64,000 nucleotides of DNA from Moraxella canis (GTDB lineage Bacteria > Pseudomonadota > Gammaproteobacteria > Pseudomonadales > Moraxellaceae): contig NZ_MUXT01000009.1 in NCBI RefSeq assembly GCF_002014965.1, positions 62,001 through 126,000 of the forward strand, in the 5' to 3' direction. The notes under the pieces are model-generated. The model was not told the DNA's origin. It did no database searches and saw nothing but the letters and a program-made list of their open reading frames with translations. The translations under genes were made by a program, and so were the position numbers. Shown piece after piece: positions 39,365 through 49,787 of this stretch. How positions within the stretch are numbered: position 1 is the first letter of the stretch; every line of letters begins with the position of its first letter.

Positions 39365-40087
39365 ATGGGTCAAAAAGTACATCCAATTGGTATCCGTCTA
39401 GGCGTCATCAAAAAGCACAATGCTAACTGGTATGCAAGTCCAAAGCAGTATTCAGAATACTTGCTTAACGACTTCCAAGTTCGTGCTTTTCTACGTAAAA
39501 AACTAGAAGGTGCAATGGTAAGTCATATCAACATCGAGCGTCCGACTGGTGCTGCAAAAATCACCATTCACAGTGCACGCCCTGGTGTTATCATTGGCAA
39601 AAAAGGCGAAGACATCGAAAGCCTACAAAAAGAACTGACTAAGCTAATGGGCGTTCCTGCTCAAGTTAACATCCAAGAGATTACTTCTCCAGATTTGGAT
39701 GCTCGCTTGGTTGCTGAAGGTATCGCAAGCCAGCTTGAGCGCCGTGTGATGTTCCGCCGTGCGATGAAGCGCGCTGTTCAAAACAGCATGCGTTCAGGTG
39801 CACAAGGTATTAAAGTTGAGCTTTCTGGTCGTTTAGGCGGTGCTGAGATTGCTCGTACAGAGTGGTACCGTGAAGGTCGTGTACCTTTGCATACCTTACG
39901 TGCTGACATTGATTATGCATCAGTTCGTGCAGAAACCACTTATGGTACAATCGGTGTTAAAGTTTGGATTTTCCGTGGTGAAATCCTAGATGGTATGAAT
40001 AGTGCTTACAACCCAGTTGTTGAAGACAAAGCACGCGCACCAAAACGCCGTGGCCGTTCTAATCGCCGCAACACAGACAGAGGTTAA
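39365..40087 (+). CDS. rpsC: 30S ribosomal protein S3
   Basis: mRNA entry-channel protein with helicase function, 240 residues. The type II KH domain shows [16 protein letters not shown]. The [24 protein letters not shown]-terminal domain and a basic tail ([14 protein letters not shown]) follow. Two bases separate it from rplV. Confidence 0.99.
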   Translation: MGQKVHPIGIRLGVIKKHNANWYASPKQYSEYLLNDFQVRAFLRKKLEGAMVSHINIERPTGAAKITIHSARPGVIIGKKGEDIESLQKELTKLMGVPAQVNIQEITSPDLDARLVAEGIASQLERRVMFRRAMKRAVQNSMRSGAQGIKVELSGRLGGAEIARTEWYREGRVPLHTLRADIDYASVRAETTYGTIGVKVWIFRGEILDGMNSAYNPVVEDKARAPKRRGRSNRRNTDRG

Positions 40088-40090
40088 GCT

Positions 40091-40504
40091 ATGTTACAAC
40101 CAAAACGTACCAAGTTTCGCAAAATGCACAAAGGGCGTAACACTGGACTTGCCCAGCGTGGTAACACAGTTGCTTTTGGTGAAATTGGTCTAAAATCTAT
40201 CGGTCGTGGTCGTATGACTGCACGCCAAATTGAAGCTGCGCGTCGTACAATCACTCGTCGCATTAAGCGTGGTGGTAAAATCTGGATCCGTGTATTCCCA
40301 GACAAACCAATTACCGAAAAACCATTGGAAGTTCGTATGGGTAAAGGTAAAGGTCCTGTAGAGTACTGGGTGGCAGAAATCAAACCAGGCAAAATGCTTT
40401 ATGAAATCCAAGGTGTTAGTGAAGAGCTAGCCCGTGAAGCACTTACGCTAGCGGCTGCTAAGCTTCCATTCAAGACTACCATTGTTAAACGGACGGTAAT
40501 GTAA
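40091..40504 (+). CDS. rplP: 50S ribosomal protein L16
   Basis: Binds near the A-site tRNA elbow, 137 residues. [17 protein letters not shown] start and the [17 protein letters not shown] segment are typical. Its stop overlaps the rpmC start by one base (TAATG). Confidence 0.99.
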   Translation: MLQPKRTKFRKMHKGRNTGLAQRGNTVAFGEIGLKSIGRGRMTARQIEAARRTITRRIKRGGKIWIRVFPDKPITEKPLEVRMGKGKGPVEYWVAEIKPGKMLYEIQGVSEELAREALTLAAAKLPFKTTIVKRTVM

Positions 40505-40701
40505 TGAAAACCAACGAATTACGCGAAAAATCTGTAGATGAGTTGGCTCAATTGCTTGACGAAAAGCAACTTGATGCGTTCCGTCTGCGTATGGCTAAAG
40601 CCACGGGTCAGTTAGCTAATACTCACGAAATCAAAAACAATCGTCGTACGATTGCTAAGATTTTGACTTTGATTAATGAAAAACAAAGAGGTGATGCATG
40701 A
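40504..40701 (+). CDS. rpmC: 50S ribosomal protein L29
   Basis: Helical hairpin protein at the tunnel exit, 65 residues ([40 protein letters not shown]). Overlaps rplP by 1 nt and rpsQ by 4 nt. Confidence 0.98.
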   Translation: MKTNELREKSVDELAQLLDEKQLDAFRLRMAKATGQLANTHEIKNNRRTIAKILTLINEKQRGDA

Positions 40702-40970
40702 GCGATAACACCCAAACCCAAGAAGTTGGCGTTGTAACTGGTAAAGTCGTCAGCAACAAGATGGATAAATCTATCGTTGTGTTGGTCGAGCGCCAAATCC
40801 GTCACCCAATGTATGGCAAGCAAGTTCGTCGCTCTACTAAAATTAAAGCGCATGACGAAAACAACGTTTGCCAAGAAGGTGATATCGTACGCATCAAAGA
40901 AACTCGTCCATTTTCAAAGACCAAAACTTGGGCTTTGGTGGATGTAGTTGAAACTGCTGTAAAAATTTAA
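40698..40970 (+). CDS. rpsQ: 30S ribosomal protein S17
   Basis: 16S rRNA-binding OB-fold protein, 90 residues. [27 protein letters not shown] and [16 protein letters not shown] are conserved. Last gene before an internal promoter region; 112 bp separate it from rplN. Confidence 0.98.
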   Translation: MSDNTQTQEVGVVTGKVVSNKMDKSIVVLVERQIRHPMYGKQVRRSTKIKAHDENNVCQEGDIVRIKETRPFSKTKTWALVDVVETAVKI

Positions 40971-40975
40971 GACAT

Positions 40976-41004
40976 TTGCATTAAAAGTCATTTGAGAGTA
41001 TAAT
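40976..41004 (+). promoter_or_regulatory. Internal promoter ahead of rplN (spc section)
   Basis: -35 TTGCAT (40976-40981), 17-bp spacer, -10 TATAAT (40999-41004). AAAAGTCATTTG (40983-40994) in the spacer is the perfect inverse of CAAATGACTTTT (41042-41053). A further CCGC/GCGG hairpin lies at 41027-41041. The 12-bp repeat could pair in DNA or, if transcription starts upstream, in RNA. Confidence 0.7.
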
Positions 41005-41082
41005 ATATGTCTTTTTAGATGTATATCCGCTACTTTTGCGGCAAATGACTTTTATTGCTTTATTTATTATTGGAGTAATGCG

Positions 41083-41451
41083 ATGATTCAGACTGAAACA
41101 ATGCTGGAAGTTGCAGATAACAGTGGTGCAAGACGCGTTCAGTGCATTAAAGTACTGGGTGGCTCACATCGTCGTTATGCATCTGTTGGCGACATCATCA
41201 AAGTAACAGTAAAAGAAGCCATTCCTCGCGGCCGTGTTAAAAAAGGCGACGTGATGAATGCAGTAGTTGTACGTACCAAAAAAGGCGTTCGTCGCCCAGA
41301 TGGTTCAGTGCTACGTTTTGACGACAATGCTGCGGTATTGTTGAATAATAACAAAGCACCAATCGCAACACGTATTTTTGGACCTGTTACTCGTGAACTG
41401 CGTGGTGAACAATTCATGAAGATTGTTTCACTTGCACCAGAAGTACTGTAA
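41083..41451 (+). CDS. rplN: 50S ribosomal protein L14
   Basis: Intersubunit-bridge protein and RsfS target, 122 residues. [19 protein letters not shown] and [20 protein letters not shown] are canonical. RBS TTGGAG upstream. First gene after the internal promoter. Confidence 0.99.
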   Translation: MIQTETMLEVADNSGARRVQCIKVLGGSHRRYASVGDIIKVTVKEAIPRGRVKKGDVMNAVVVRTKKGVRRPDGSVLRFDDNAAVLLNNNKAPIATRIFGPVTRELRGEQFMKIVSLAPEVL

Positions 41452-41468
41452 TTGTTTAGAGGCTTATT

Positions 41469-41786
41469 ATGGCAAAGTTACGTAAAGGCGACACCGTGGT
41501 TGTGATTGCTGGCAAAGATAAAGGCAAGCAAGGCACAATTTTGGCGGTGAAAGCAGACCGTGTAAAAGTTGAAGGCATTAACATTGTAACTAAACACCAA
41601 AAACCTAATCAAATGTTAGGCAAAGAAGGTGGTATCGTTAAGCAAGAAGCTTTTCTACATATTTCAAATGTTGCGATTTATAACGCAAACACCCAAAAAG
41701 CAGATCGTATTGCTTACCAAGTGAACGCAGAAGGCAAAAAAGAGCGCATCTATCGTTCAACTGGTGAAGTAGTGGCGACTGCATAA
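41469..41786 (+). CDS. rplX: 50S ribosomal protein L24
   Basis: Assembly-initiating KOW-domain protein, 105 residues (RKGDTVVVIAGKDKGKQGTI). AGGCTTATT upstream is a weak SD; translation is probably helped by coupling to rplN (17 bp gap). Confidence 0.98.
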   Translation: MAKLRKGDTVVVIAGKDKGKQGTILAVKADRVKVEGINIVTKHQKPNQMLGKEGGIVKQEAFLHISNVAIYNANTQKADRIAYQVNAEGKKERIYRSTGEVVATA

Positions 41787-41806
41787 GAGACTAAGGGTAA
41801 ATAGTA

Positions 41807-42343
41807 ATGGCAAGATTAAAATCATTATACAATGACAAGCTAAAGCAGCAAATCAAAGAAGAGCTAGGCTTAGAGAATGTCATGCAAGTGCCAAAGATCA
41901 CTAAAATCACGCTAAATATGGGCGTAGGTGGTGCGGCACAGGATAAAAAATTACTTGAAGGTGCTTTGGCAGATATGACCGCAATCGCTGGTCAAAAACC
42001 TGTGGTTACCAAAGCGCGTAAATCAGTTGCAGGCTTCAAGATTCGTGAAGAGTGGCCGATTGGCTGTAAAGTCACACTACGTGGCGAGCAAATGTACGAA
42101 TTCCTAGATCGCTTAGTTGCCATTGCAATTCCGCGTATCCGTGACTTCCGTGGTTTTTCAGCAAAAGCATTTGATGGTCGTGGTAACTATTCATTAGGCA
42201 TCAAAGAGCAGATCGTTTTCCCTGAAGTAGACTTTGATAAAATCGATCGTATTCGCGGTTTGGACGTGACTATCACAACCACTGCAGCAAATGATGATCA
42301 AGGTCGTGCATTGCTAAAAGCATTTGGCTTCCCATTCAGATAA
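41807..42343 (+). CDS. rplE: 50S ribosomal protein L5
   Basis: 5S rRNA-binding protein contacting P-site tRNA, 178 residues. [29 protein letters not shown] and [14 protein letters not shown] are conserved. In E. coli the region around rplX-rplE binds regulatory S8; no clear S8 site was identified here by eye. Confidence 0.98.
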   Translation: MARLKSLYNDKLKQQIKEELGLENVMQVPKITKITLNMGVGGAAQDKKLLEGALADMTAIAGQKPVVTKARKSVAGFKIREEWPIGCKVTLRGEQMYEFLDRLVAIAIPRIRDFRGFSAKAFDGRGNYSLGIKEQIVFPEVDFDKIDRIRGLDVTITTTAANDDQGRALLKAFGFPFR

Positions 42344-42354
42344 GGTAAAACGTT

Positions 42355-42660
42355 ATGGCTAAAAAAAGCATGATTAATCGCGAACTTAAACGCGAAAAAA
42401 CTGTTGCTAAGTATGCTGAAAAGCGTGCTCAGCTAAAAGCTATCATTAGCGATACCAATGCTAGCGAAGAAGAGCGCTTAGATGCAATGTTAGCATTGCA
42501 AGCGCTACCACGTAACGCATCTCCAGTGCGTCTACGTAACCGTTGTGGCGTCACTGGTCGTCCTCACGGTTATTTCCGTAAATTTGGTCTTTCACGCAAC
42601 ATGTTGCGTTTACATGTAATGCAAGGCGATGTGCCTGGCGTTCGCAAAGCTAGCTGGTAA
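42355..42660 (+). CDS. rpsN: 30S ribosomal protein S14 (zinc-independent form)
   Basis: 30S head protein, 101 residues: the long form without the paired CXXC zinc ligands (only one Cys, in RNRCGVTG). [18 protein letters not shown] is diagnostic. It starts 11 bp after rplE. Confidence 0.98.
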   Translation: MAKKSMINRELKREKTVAKYAEKRAQLKAIISDTNASEEERLDAMLALQALPRNASPVRLRNRCGVTGRPHGYFRKFGLSRNMLRLHVMQGDVPGVRKASW

Positions 42661-42674
42661 TAAGGAGTTACGCT

Positions 42675-43073
42675 ATGAGTATGCAAGATCCAGTTGCCGA
42701 CATGCTAACTCGCATTCGCAACGCACAAGCAAGAAACAAACCATCTGTACAGATGCCAGCTTCTAAATTACGTAAATCAATTGCTGATTTATTAGTGGCC
42801 GAAGGCTATCTTACTTCTGCTGAAGTAAGCGAAGCTGAAAATGGCAAAAAAGTCCTGGATATTGAATTAAAATATTATCAAGGCAAAGGTGTTATTGAGC
42901 AGCTAAAGCGCTATAGCCGCCCAGGTTTGCGTCAATATCGCGGTAAAGATGAACTGCCAAGCGTTCAAAAAGGCCTTGGTGTTGCCATCATCTCAACCAG
43001 TCGTGGAATCATGAGTGATCGTGCGGCACGTGAAGCTGGTATTGGTGGTGAAGTAATCGCATTGGTTGCATAA
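42675..43073 (+). CDS. rpsH: 30S ribosomal protein S8
   Basis: Central-domain 16S rRNA protein and, in E. coli, the repressor of the spc operon. 132 residues; [18 protein letters not shown] and the C-terminal [20 protein letters not shown] are canonical. AAGGAG upstream. A 152-bp gap with an attenuator-like hairpin follows. Confidence 0.98.
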   Translation: MSMQDPVADMLTRIRNAQARNKPSVQMPASKLRKSIADLLVAEGYLTSAEVSEAENGKKVLDIELKYYQGKGVIEQLKRYSRPGLRQYRGKDELPSVQKGLGVAIISTSRGIMSDRAAREAGIGGEVIALVA

Positions 43074-43140
43074 GCAACTTAAAGCAATTACTTACAAAAA
43101 TCTAGAAAATTTAGGTTTACACCTAAATGTAGATATGTTA

Positions 43141-43173
43141 AACTAGCGGGCTTTAATGCCTGTTAGTTTTTTT
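43141..43173 (+). terminator. Attenuator-like hairpin between rpsH and rplF
   Basis: 11-bp stem (43141-43151 with 43158-43168, two wobble pairs), 6-nt loop and T7 tail: a complete intrinsic-terminator form inside the spc operon. It is preceded by another perfect hairpin ATTTAGGT/ACCTAAAT (43109-43116, 43121-43128). Either partial attenuation or a transcription break with re-initiation before rplF. Confidence 0.65.
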
Positions 43174-43225
43174 ATGGCTACCATTAATCTTATGGTGGTT
43201 TAGTTTTCATTTGAAGGAAATTCCT

Positions 43226-43759
43226 ATGTCTCGTGTGGCTAAAGCCCCAGTAGCGCTACCAAATGGTACCAGCGTTACTTTGAACGATCGGCAGGTTGAA
43301 GTCAAAGGTAAGAATGGCACTTTATCTTTGAGCCTGCATGAATTGGTCGAGCTAAAACAAGAAGATGGTGTTGTTACACTATCTCCAGTTGCAGACACTA
43401 AAGAAGCGTGGATGCATACTGGTACAGTACGTGCTCTATTGAACAATATGGTTAAAGGCGTGAGCGAAGGTTTTGAGCGTCGCTTACAGCTGATTGGTGT
43501 TGGTTATCGTGCACAAGTTGCGGGTAACAAAGTAAACCTAAGTTTAGGTTTTTCTCACCCAATCGAATACACGCTACCTGAAGGTGTAACTGCTGAAAGC
43601 CCAAGCCAAACTGAAATTGTGCTGAAGTCAAGTGATAAACAAAAGCTTGGTCAAGCAGCTGCTAAAATTCGTAGCTTCCGTCCACCAGAGCCTTATAAAG
43701 GTAAGGGTGTTCGTTATAGCGATGAAGTTGTTCTTCGTAAAGAAGCTAAGAAAAAATAA
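43226..43759 (+). CDS. rplF: 50S ribosomal protein L6
   Basis: Binds the sarcin-ricin and L7/L12 stalk base region, 177 residues from the ATG at 43226 ([14 protein letters not shown]). The few in-frame codons upstream do not match the family. AAGGAAATTCCT precedes it. The second domain ends [13 protein letters not shown]. Confidence 0.98.
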   Translation: MSRVAKAPVALPNGTSVTLNDRQVEVKGKNGTLSLSLHELVELKQEDGVVTLSPVADTKEAWMHTGTVRALLNNMVKGVSEGFERRLQLIGVGYRAQVAGNKVNLSLGFSHPIEYTLPEGVTAESPSQTEIVLKSSDKQKLGQAAAKIRSFRPPEPYKGKGVRYSDEVVLRKEAKKK

Positions 43760-43770
43760 GGTGAGCCATA

Positions 43771-44121
43771 ATGTTCGATAAAAAATCAGCTCGTCTTCGT
43801 CGAGCGAAAAAAACTCGTGCACATATCCGTCATTTGGGCGTTGACCGTTTGACAGTAACCCGCACTCCTCGTCATATTTATGCACAAATCATCTCGCCAA
43901 CTGGTGGTGTGGTTGTTGCTCAGGCATCTACTTTGGATGCAACTTTGCGCACAGGTGCAACAGGTAATGTGGAAGCAGCTAAAGCTGTAGGCGCTTTGAT
44001 TGCAGAGCGTGCAAAAGCTGCTGGTATCACCAAAGTTGCATTCGATCGTAGTGGTTTTAAATATCATGGCCGCGTAAAAGCACTTGCTGATGCTGCTCGC
44101 GAAAACGGATTGGAGTTCTAA
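43771..44121 (+). CDS. rplR: 50S ribosomal protein L18
   Basis: 5S rRNA-binding protein, 116 residues. [31 protein letters not shown] and [26 protein letters not shown] are conserved. AAGGTGAGCC upstream. Confidence 0.98.
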   Translation: MFDKKSARLRRAKKTRAHIRHLGVDRLTVTRTPRHIYAQIISPTGGVVVAQASTLDATLRTGATGNVEAAKAVGALIAERAKAAGITKVAFDRSGFKYHGRVKALADAARENGLEF

Positions 44122-44123
44122 TC

Positions 44124-44621
44124 ATGGCAAAAGTTGAACAAACTGACGGTTTGGTAGAAAAATTAGTTGCCGTTGACCGTGTAGCAAAAGTTGTTAAAGG
44201 TGGTCGAATTTTTTCTTTCACCGCATTGACTGTTGTTGGTGATGGTAACGGCCGTGTTGGTTTTGGACGTGGTAAGGCTCGTGAAGTGCCTGCAGCCATC
44301 CAAAAAGCCCTAGAAGCAGCTAAACGTAATATGATTACTGTAGATTTAGCTGGTCACACACTGCAGCACCCAATCAATGCTCGTCACGGCGCATCAAAAG
44401 TTTACATGCAGCCAGCTTCTGAAGGTACAGGCGTTATTGCTGGTGGTGCAATGCGTGCCGTACTTGAAGTTGCAGGTGTACAAAACGTATTGGCAAAATG
44501 CTATGGTTCAACCAATGCAGCCAACGTTGTACAAGCAACTTTTAAAGGTTTACGTGATATGACATCGCCAGAGCAAGTTGCTGCAAAACGTGGCAAATCT
44601 GTCGAAGAAATTTTGGGCTAA
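44124..44621 (+). CDS. rpsE: 30S ribosomal protein S5
   Basis: Decoding-fidelity and mRNA-entry protein, 165 residues. The spectinomycin-associated loop region [31 protein letters not shown] is intact. It starts two bases after the rplR stop. Confidence 0.98.
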   Translation: MAKVEQTDGLVEKLVAVDRVAKVVKGGRIFSFTALTVVGDGNGRVGFGRGKAREVPAAIQKALEAAKRNMITVDLAGHTLQHPINARHGASKVYMQPASEGTGVIAGGAMRAVLEVAGVQNVLAKCYGSTNAANVVQATFKGLRDMTSPEQVAAKRGKSVEEILG

Positions 44622-44638
44622 GAAATAGGTGAGTTACG

Positions 44639-44818
44639 ATGAAAAAAATGAAAGTTACTCAAGTAAAGTCGAGTGCCCATCGTTTAGCAAGTCATAAAGC
44701 TTGTTTGAAAGGTTTGGGACTTCGTCGCATCGGTCATACTGTTGAAGTTGAGGACACTCCATCAACTCGTGGTATGGTAAATCGTGTGATCTACATGGTT
44801 AAAGTGGAGGAAGCGTAA
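44639..44818 (+). CDS. rpmD: 50S ribosomal protein L30
   Basis: Small 23S rRNA protein, 59 residues, short enough to be overlooked. It starts [20 protein letters not shown] and contains [31 protein letters not shown] upstream. Its TAA overlaps the rplO ATG by one base. Confidence 0.97.
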   Translation: MKKMKVTQVKSSAHRLASHKACLKGLGLRRIGHTVEVEDTPSTRGMVNRVIYMVKVEEA

Positions 44819-45258
44819 TGGGTCTTAAACTGAATGAATTATCACCAGCGCTAGGTGCTAAGAAAAAAGCATTCCGTCGTGGTCGTGGTATCGGCTCAGG
44901 CTTGGGCAAAACTGGTGGTCGTGGTATTAAAGGTCAAACATCGCGTTCAGGCTCAAGCATTCCTGCAGGTTTTGAAGGCGGTCAAATGCCTATTTATCGT
45001 CGTTTGCCTAAATTTGGTTTTACTTCGAAGATGGCTATGACTACTGCTGAAGTTCGTCTATCTGAACTGAATAAGATTGATGGCGATGTTGTGAGTCTAG
45101 ATACTCTAAAAGCTGCGAACATCATTCGTGGTGACATGAAACGTGCACGCATTATTTTGTCTGGCGAAGTGAGCCGTGCATTGACCTTTAAAGGCGTAAA
45201 AGTTACAAAAGGTGCAAAACAAGCGATCGAAGCTGCCGGTGGTAGCGTCGAGGAGTAA
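44818..45258 (+). CDS. rplO: 50S ribosomal protein L15
   Basis: Late-assembly 23S rRNA protein, 146 residues. [20 protein letters not shown], the Gly/Arg-rich [20 protein letters not shown] and [18 protein letters not shown] are canonical. GGAGGAAGC upstream inside rpmD. Confidence 0.98.
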   Translation: MGLKLNELSPALGAKKKAFRRGRGIGSGLGKTGGRGIKGQTSRSGSSIPAGFEGGQMPIYRRLPKFGFTSKMAMTTAEVRLSELNKIDGDVVSLDTLKAANIIRGDMKRARIILSGEVSRALTFKGVKVTKGAKQAIEAAGGSVEE

Positions 45259-45261
45259 TCT

Positions 45262-46587
45262 ATGTCAAGGCAGTCAGCATCTCGTTCTAGCATTCCATTA
45301 AACCCTTTTACTTTCATAAGAAAGTATGATGAGTTATGGACGCGCATGCTCTTTTTATTCGGGGCGCTGATTGTTTATCGACTTGGTTCGCATATACCTG
45401 TTCCCGGCATGAACCCTGTTAGCTTGGCTAACTTTTTCCAGAGCAATAGCAATACCTTTTTAGGTATGTTTAATATGTTTTCTGGAGGGTCATTGGAGCG
45501 TATGTCTATTATGGCATTAGGCATTATGCCTTATATTTCTGCTTCGATTGTTGTGCAGATGATGTCTGCCATCGTACCTTCTCTTGAAGCCTTAAAAAAA
45601 GAAGGTGAGTCTGGACGCAGAACGTTAAATAAATATACGCGCCAAGGAACTTTAGCGCTTGCCTTTGTGCAAGCGGTTGGTATGTCTACTGGTTTAATCG
45701 CAGGTGGGTTGACACTGACAACCGGTTTGAGTTTTTATATTCCGGCAGTGACTTCTTTGGTGGCAGGCTCAATGTTCCTGATGTGGCTTGGTGAGCAAAT
45801 TACTGAGCGAGGTGTGGGCAATGGTATTTCTATGCTTATTTTAGCAAGTATCATAGCTAGCGCACCAGGTATGATTTCACAGGCTTTCAGTCAAAATTTA
45901 AACTTGATTGTTATGCTTTTGTTTGCCGTATTAGGTATTGCAGTGACAGCAGCTATTGTTTTTATTGAGCGTGCACAGCGCCGTGTACCGGTGAATTATG
46001 CTCAAAAACAGCAGTTGGGGCGTAAAATTTACGCACAGCAGCAGTCGCATTTGCCATTAAAAATTAATATGGCTGGCGTAATTCCAGCAATTTTTGCAAG
46101 CTCGCTACTGCTGCTTCCAGCCAGTTTGGGTCAATGGACTACAGTCAGCGAAAACCCAACACTGACCCAAGAGATTATTCAAAATATCACTTTGGTACTT
46201 CAGCCTGGACAGCCTTTATACTTGCTACTGTTTGGGGTGATGATCATATTTTTCTGTTATTTCTATACGGCATTGATGTTTAATCCTAAAGAGGTTGCAG
46301 AAAATTTGAAGCGAAGCGGTGCTTACATTCCAGGAATTCGACCAGGTCAGCAAACCAAGCGATACTTAGATTTTGTTTTAAACCGCCTGACTTTTATTGG
46401 TGCAATGTACATGACAATCATCTGTTTGATGCCGATGATCATCCAGTCTGCATTTAATGTACCTATTCCATTAGGCGGGGCATCTTTATTGATTATGGTA
46501 GTTGTTTTGATGGACTTTATTGCTCAATTACAAGCGCATCTAATGACGCATCAATACCATGATCAGACAATCATTAAATCGTCATAA
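45262..46587 (+). CDS. secY: Protein translocase channel subunit SecY
   Basis: Core of the SecYEG inner-membrane channel, 441 residues with ten hydrophobic helices. Landmarks are FGALIVYRLGSHIPVPGMNP (TM1), GGSLERMSIMALGIMPYISASI (plug/TM2), GNGISMLI, the cytoplasmic RAQRRVPVNYA loop and RPGQQTKRYLDFVLNRLT (C5 loop contacting SecA and the ribosome). AGGAGTAATCT upstream; three bases after rplO. Confidence 0.98.
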   Translation: MSRQSASRSSIPLNPFTFIRKYDELWTRMLFLFGALIVYRLGSHIPVPGMNPVSLANFFQSNSNTFLGMFNMFSGGSLERMSIMALGIMPYISASIVVQMMSAIVPSLEALKKEGESGRRTLNKYTRQGTLALAFVQAVGMSTGLIAGGLTLTTGLSFYIPAVTSLVAGSMFLMWLGEQITERGVGNGISMLILASIIASAPGMISQAFSQNLNLIVMLLFAVLGIAVTAAIVFIERAQRRVPVNYAQKQQLGRKIYAQQQSHLPLKINMAGVIPAIFASSLLLLPASLGQWTTVSENPTLTQEIIQNITLVLQPGQPLYLLLFGVMIIFFCYFYTALMFNPKEVAENLKRSGAYIPGIRPGQQTKRYLDFVLNRLTFIGAMYMTIICLMPMIIQSAFNVPIPLGGASLLIMVVVLMDFIAQLQAHLMTHQYHDQTIIKSS

Positions 46588-46612
46588 TTGTACGATTCTT
46601 TAGGAGCGTGAC

Positions 46613-46729
46613 ATGAAAGTTCAAGCATCTGTTAAAAAAATCTGTGGCAGCTGTAAAATTGTGCGTCGCAAAGGTAAAGTACTTGTAATTTGCAGTGCAG
46701 AGCCACGCCACAAACAACGTCAAGGTTAA
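46613..46729 (+). CDS. rpmJ: 50S ribosomal protein L36 (zinc form)
   Basis: 38 residues, too short for many gene finders: [20 protein letters not shown], then [17 protein letters not shown]. The zinc ligands Cys11, Cys14, Cys27 and His33 are present. RBS TAGGAG 8 bp upstream. It lies between secY and rpsM as usual. Confidence 0.97.
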   Translation: MKVQASVKKICGSCKIVRRKGKVLVICSAEPRHKQRQG

Positions 46730-46756
46730 TTTACAAATTAATACTTGATTTATCAT

Positions 46757-46778
46757 AGCGGATAATGTATTATCCGCT
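46757..46778 (+). promoter_or_regulatory. Hairpin between rpmJ and rpsM
   Basis: Perfect 9-bp stem AGCGGATAA/TTATCCGCT with loop TGTA in the 129-bp gap before the alpha section. No T-tract follows, so it is more likely a regulatory fold or processing site than a terminator. No convincing promoter was found in this gap. Confidence 0.4.
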
Positions 46779-46858
46779 TCTTGCCATGCTATCATTTAGT
46801 CAGATAGCGGTTAAACTTAGCAAATACAAATCGTATTTGTGCTAATGGAGAGAAATCA

Positions 46859-47215
46859 ATGGCTCGTATTGCCGGTGTAAATATTCCGGACAACAAACAT
46901 GCTGTGATTTCGCTAACTTACATTTTTGGTATCGGTCGTACAACTGCTAAGCAAATTCTTGCTGCTGTTGGTATCGATGAAACTACCAAAATTGGTTCGT
47001 TAGATGATTCACAACTGGATGCTGTTCGTGCAGAAGTTGCAAACTACACAGTAGAAGGTGATCTTCGTCGTGAAGTTTCAATGAATATCAAACGTTTGGT
47101 CGATCTTGGTTGCTATCGCGGTCTTCGTCATCGTCGTGGTCTACCAGTTAATGGTCAACGTACTAAAACAAACGCGCGTACCCGCAAAGGTCCACGCAAA
47201 GCAATTAAAAAGTAA
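46859..47215 (+). CDS. rpsM: 30S ribosomal protein S13
   Basis: 30S head protein forming bridges to the 50S subunit, 118 residues. [20 protein letters not shown], the [11 protein letters not shown] helix-hairpin-helix and the basic tail [16 protein letters not shown] are canonical. GGAGAG upstream. First gene of the alpha section. Confidence 0.99.
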   Translation: MARIAGVNIPDNKHAVISLTYIFGIGRTTAKQILAAVGIDETTKIGSLDDSQLDAVRAEVANYTVEGDLRREVSMNIKRLVDLGCYRGLRHRRGLPVNGQRTKTNARTRKGPRKAIKK

Positions 47216-47235
47216 CTAACTTAGGAAGCTAAAAG

Positions 47236-47628
47236 ATGGCAAAAGACACTCGTAGCCGCAAAAAAGTGGCTCGTCGTTCGGTATCTGAAGGTATCGCCCA
47301 TATTCATGCGTCTTTTAATAACACCATTGTAACGATTACTGATCGTCAAGGTAATGCATTGGCTTGGGCCACTTCTGGTGGACAAGGCTTCCGCGGTTCA
47401 CGCAAATCTACACCATTTGCAGCTCAGGTTGCAGCTGAGGTTGCAGGTAAAACTGCTCAAGAAACTTATGGTGTTAAGAATGTTGATGTCTTGGTAAAAG
47501 GTCCAGGACCAGGTCGTGAGTCTGCGGTTCGTGCATTAGGTGCATTGGGTTATAAAATTAACAGCATCAGCGATGTCACCCCAATTCCACACAACGGCTG
47601 CCGCCCACCTAAGAAGCGCCGCGTTTAA
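47236..47628 (+). CDS. rpsK: 30S ribosomal protein S11
   Basis: 30S platform protein, 130 residues. [34 protein letters not shown] and the terminal [16 protein letters not shown] are diagnostic. Confidence 0.99.
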   Translation: MAKDTRSRKKVARRSVSEGIAHIHASFNNTIVTITDRQGNALAWATSGGQGFRGSRKSTPFAAQVAAEVAGKTAQETYGVKNVDVLVKGPGPGRESAVRALGALGYKINSISDVTPIPHNGCRPPKKRRV

Positions 47629-47640
47629 GGAGATAGACTT

Positions 47641-48282
47641 ATGGCCCGTTATATTGGTCCAAAATTAAAACTATCACGTCGTGAAGGTACTGATTTACAA
47701 CTAAAATCAGGTGTTAAGCCTTTTGATGTGAAGACAAAAAAAGCAGGTCGTGTACCTGGTCAGCATGGCAATAGCCAAAATAAAACTTCTGAATACGCAT
47801 CGCAGCTTCGTGAAAAGCAAAAAGTTAAGCGCATGTACGGTGTATTAGAGCGTCAATTCTCTAATTATTATAAAGAAGCTGCACGTGAGCGTGGTGCTAC
47901 AGGTGAAAACTTGTTGGTAACTCTTGAGCGTCGCCTTGATAACGTTGTTTATCGTATGGGCTTTGGTGCAACTCGTGCAGAAGCGCGTCAGTTGGTTAGC
48001 CATCGTGCAATCATGCTGAAAAAAGCTGGTCGTGATGAATTTGTTCGTGTGAACATTCCTTCAATCCAAGTTCAAGACGGTGATGTGATTGCTGTACATG
48101 AAAAATCAAAAGAACAACTTCGCATCAAGAACGCAGTTGAGCTTGCGACACAACGTGGCATTCCTGCATGGTTAGAAGTTGATCACAGCAAACTACAAGG
48201 TACTTTCAAGTCTGCGCCAGAGCGTAGCGATCTACCAGCTGAAATTAACGAAAGCTTGATCGTTGAGCTATATTCTAAATAA
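47641..48282 (+). CDS. rpsD: 30S ribosomal protein S4
   Basis: Nucleates 30S assembly and, in E. coli, represses the alpha operon. 213 residues. The zinc-free N-terminus starts [19 protein letters not shown]. The S4 RNA-binding domain ([30 protein letters not shown]) follows. AAGGAGATAGACTT upstream. Confidence 0.98.
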   Translation: MARYIGPKLKLSRREGTDLQLKSGVKPFDVKTKKAGRVPGQHGNSQNKTSEYASQLREKQKVKRMYGVLERQFSNYYKEAARERGATGENLLVTLERRLDNVVYRMGFGATRAEARQLVSHRAIMLKKAGRDEFVRVNIPSIQVQDGDVIAVHEKSKEQLRIKNAVELATQRGIPAWLEVDHSKLQGTFKSAPERSDLPAEINESLIVELYSK

Positions 48283-48306
48283 TCCGAATTAAATCGAGGT
48301 GACACT

Positions 48307-49311
48307 ATGACAAATGCAACTGAGTTTCTAACACCGAGCGCGATCAACGTCGATACGGTCAATGAAACGACTGCAAAGGTCACGCTCGAGCCGTTAGAAC
48401 GCGGTTTTGGGCATACGCTAGGTAATGCTCTGCGCCGCATTCTACTTTCTTCGTTATCAGGTGCTGCAGTTGTAGAAGCTGAGATTGAAGGTGTTGATCA
48501 TGAGTATTCAACACTAGAAGGCTTACAAGAAGATGTACTCGATCTTCTTTTAAATCTAAAGTCTTTGGCAATCATTCTGCATGACCAAAATGAAGCCTAT
48601 TTGACTTTGGATAAACAGGGTGCAGGTGTTGTTACTGCTGCCGATCTTGAGTTACCGCACAATGTCGAAATTGCCAATCCTGATTTGGTGCTTGGTACAT
48701 TGAGTGAGCGTGGTCATCTGAAGATGCGCCTACGTGTGGTGACAGGTCGTGGCTATGAGCCTGCTAATCAACGTCGTGAAGATGCTAATTCTAAAATTAT
48801 TGGTCGTTTAAAGCTTGACGCAAGCTTTAGCCCAATCATTAGAGTGGCTTACGATGTTGAAAATGCTCGTGTTGAACAGCGTACAGATCTTGATAAATTG
48901 ATTATCGAGCTTGAGACCAACGGCACGATCGACCCAGAAGAAGCTATTCGCAAAGCTGCAACGATTCTACAACAGCAAATCGCTATTTTTGTAGATCTTG
49001 AAGCTGAAGAAGCGCCTGAGCCTATCAAAGAAAAAGAAGAGATTGACCCTGTGCTATTGCGCCCAGTGGATGATCTTGAGTTAACGGTTCGTTCGGCAAA
49101 TTGCTTGAAAGCTGAAAATATTTATTACATCGGTGATTTGGTACAACGCTCAGAAACTGAGTTGTTGAAAACACCAAATCTTGGTAAGAAATCATTGACT
49201 GAGATTAAAGATGTGCTTGCATCTAAAAATCTTGAACTTGGCATGCGTTTAGATAACTGGCCGCCAAGTGATCTACGTGTTGATGATCGTTTTTCTTATC
49301 GCAGCCGCTAA
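48307..49311 (+). CDS. rpoA: DNA-directed RNA polymerase subunit alpha
   Basis: Assembly platform of RNA polymerase, 334 residues. The N-terminal domain (about 1-235) has [23 protein letters not shown]. The C-terminal domain (about 250-330) binds UP elements and activators through [20 protein letters not shown] and [27 protein letters not shown] upstream. Confidence 0.99.
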   Translation: MTNATEFLTPSAINVDTVNETTAKVTLEPLERGFGHTLGNALRRILLSSLSGAAVVEAEIEGVDHEYSTLEGLQEDVLDLLLNLKSLAIILHDQNEAYLTLDKQGAGVVTAADLELPHNVEIANPDLVLGTLSERGHLKMRLRVVTGRGYEPANQRREDANSKIIGRLKLDASFSPIIRVAYDVENARVEQRTDLDKLIIELETNGTIDPEEAIRKAATILQQQIAIFVDLEAEEAPEPIKEKEEIDPVLLRPVDDLELTVRSANCLKAENIYYIGDLVQRSETELLKTPNLGKKSLTEIKDVLASKNLELGMRLDNWPPSDLRVDDRFSYRSR

Positions 49312-49329
49312 TTTAAAGGATACTTGACC

Positions 49330-49689
49330 ATGCGACATCGTAAAAGCGGAGTCAAGCTGGGTCGCACCAGCAGCCATCGTAAGGCTATGTTCCAAAACAT
49401 GACAAACTCATTGTTCGAGCATGAGCTAATTAAAACTACTTTGCCAAAAGCAAAAGAGCTTCGCCGTGTGGCAGAGCCTTTGATTACTTTGGCAAAAGAA
49501 GACAGCGTTGCCAATCGCCGTCTAGCGTTCAGCCGTATGCGTAATAAAGATATGGTTGGTAAATTGTTTAACGAGCTTGGCCCTCGCTATCAAACTCGTC
49601 CAGGCGGATATCTACGCATTATCAAATGTGGTTTCCGTGATGGCGATAATGCACCAATGGCATATGTAGAGCTTGTAGACCGCCCATAA
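49330..49689 (+). CDS. rplQ: 50S ribosomal protein L17
   Basis: Last gene of the cluster, 119 residues from the ATG at 49330 ([20 protein letters not shown]). An in-frame TTG two codons earlier is not needed. AAAGGA lies about 11 bp upstream. [20 protein letters not shown] is conserved. Confidence 0.98.
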   Translation: MRHRKSGVKLGRTSSHRKAMFQNMTNSLFEHELIKTTLPKAKELRRVAEPLITLAKEDSVANRRLAFSRMRNKDMVGKLFNELGPRYQTRPGGYLRIIKCGFRDGDNAPMAYVELVDRP

Positions 49690-49711
49690 TGGGAATTCTA
49701 ATTCTTTATCT

Positions 49712-49748
49712 AAAACCCTGATGACACCATCAGGGTTTTGTTTTTTTT
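49712..49748 (+). terminator. Terminator of the S10-spc-alpha cluster
   Basis: 12-bp stem AAAACCCTGATG/CATCAGGGTTTT (49712-49723, 49728-49739) followed by G and T8. Confidence 0.92.
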
Positions 49749-49787
49749 GATGAATTTTATGATTTTATTTTCTTTGACCTGATCATT

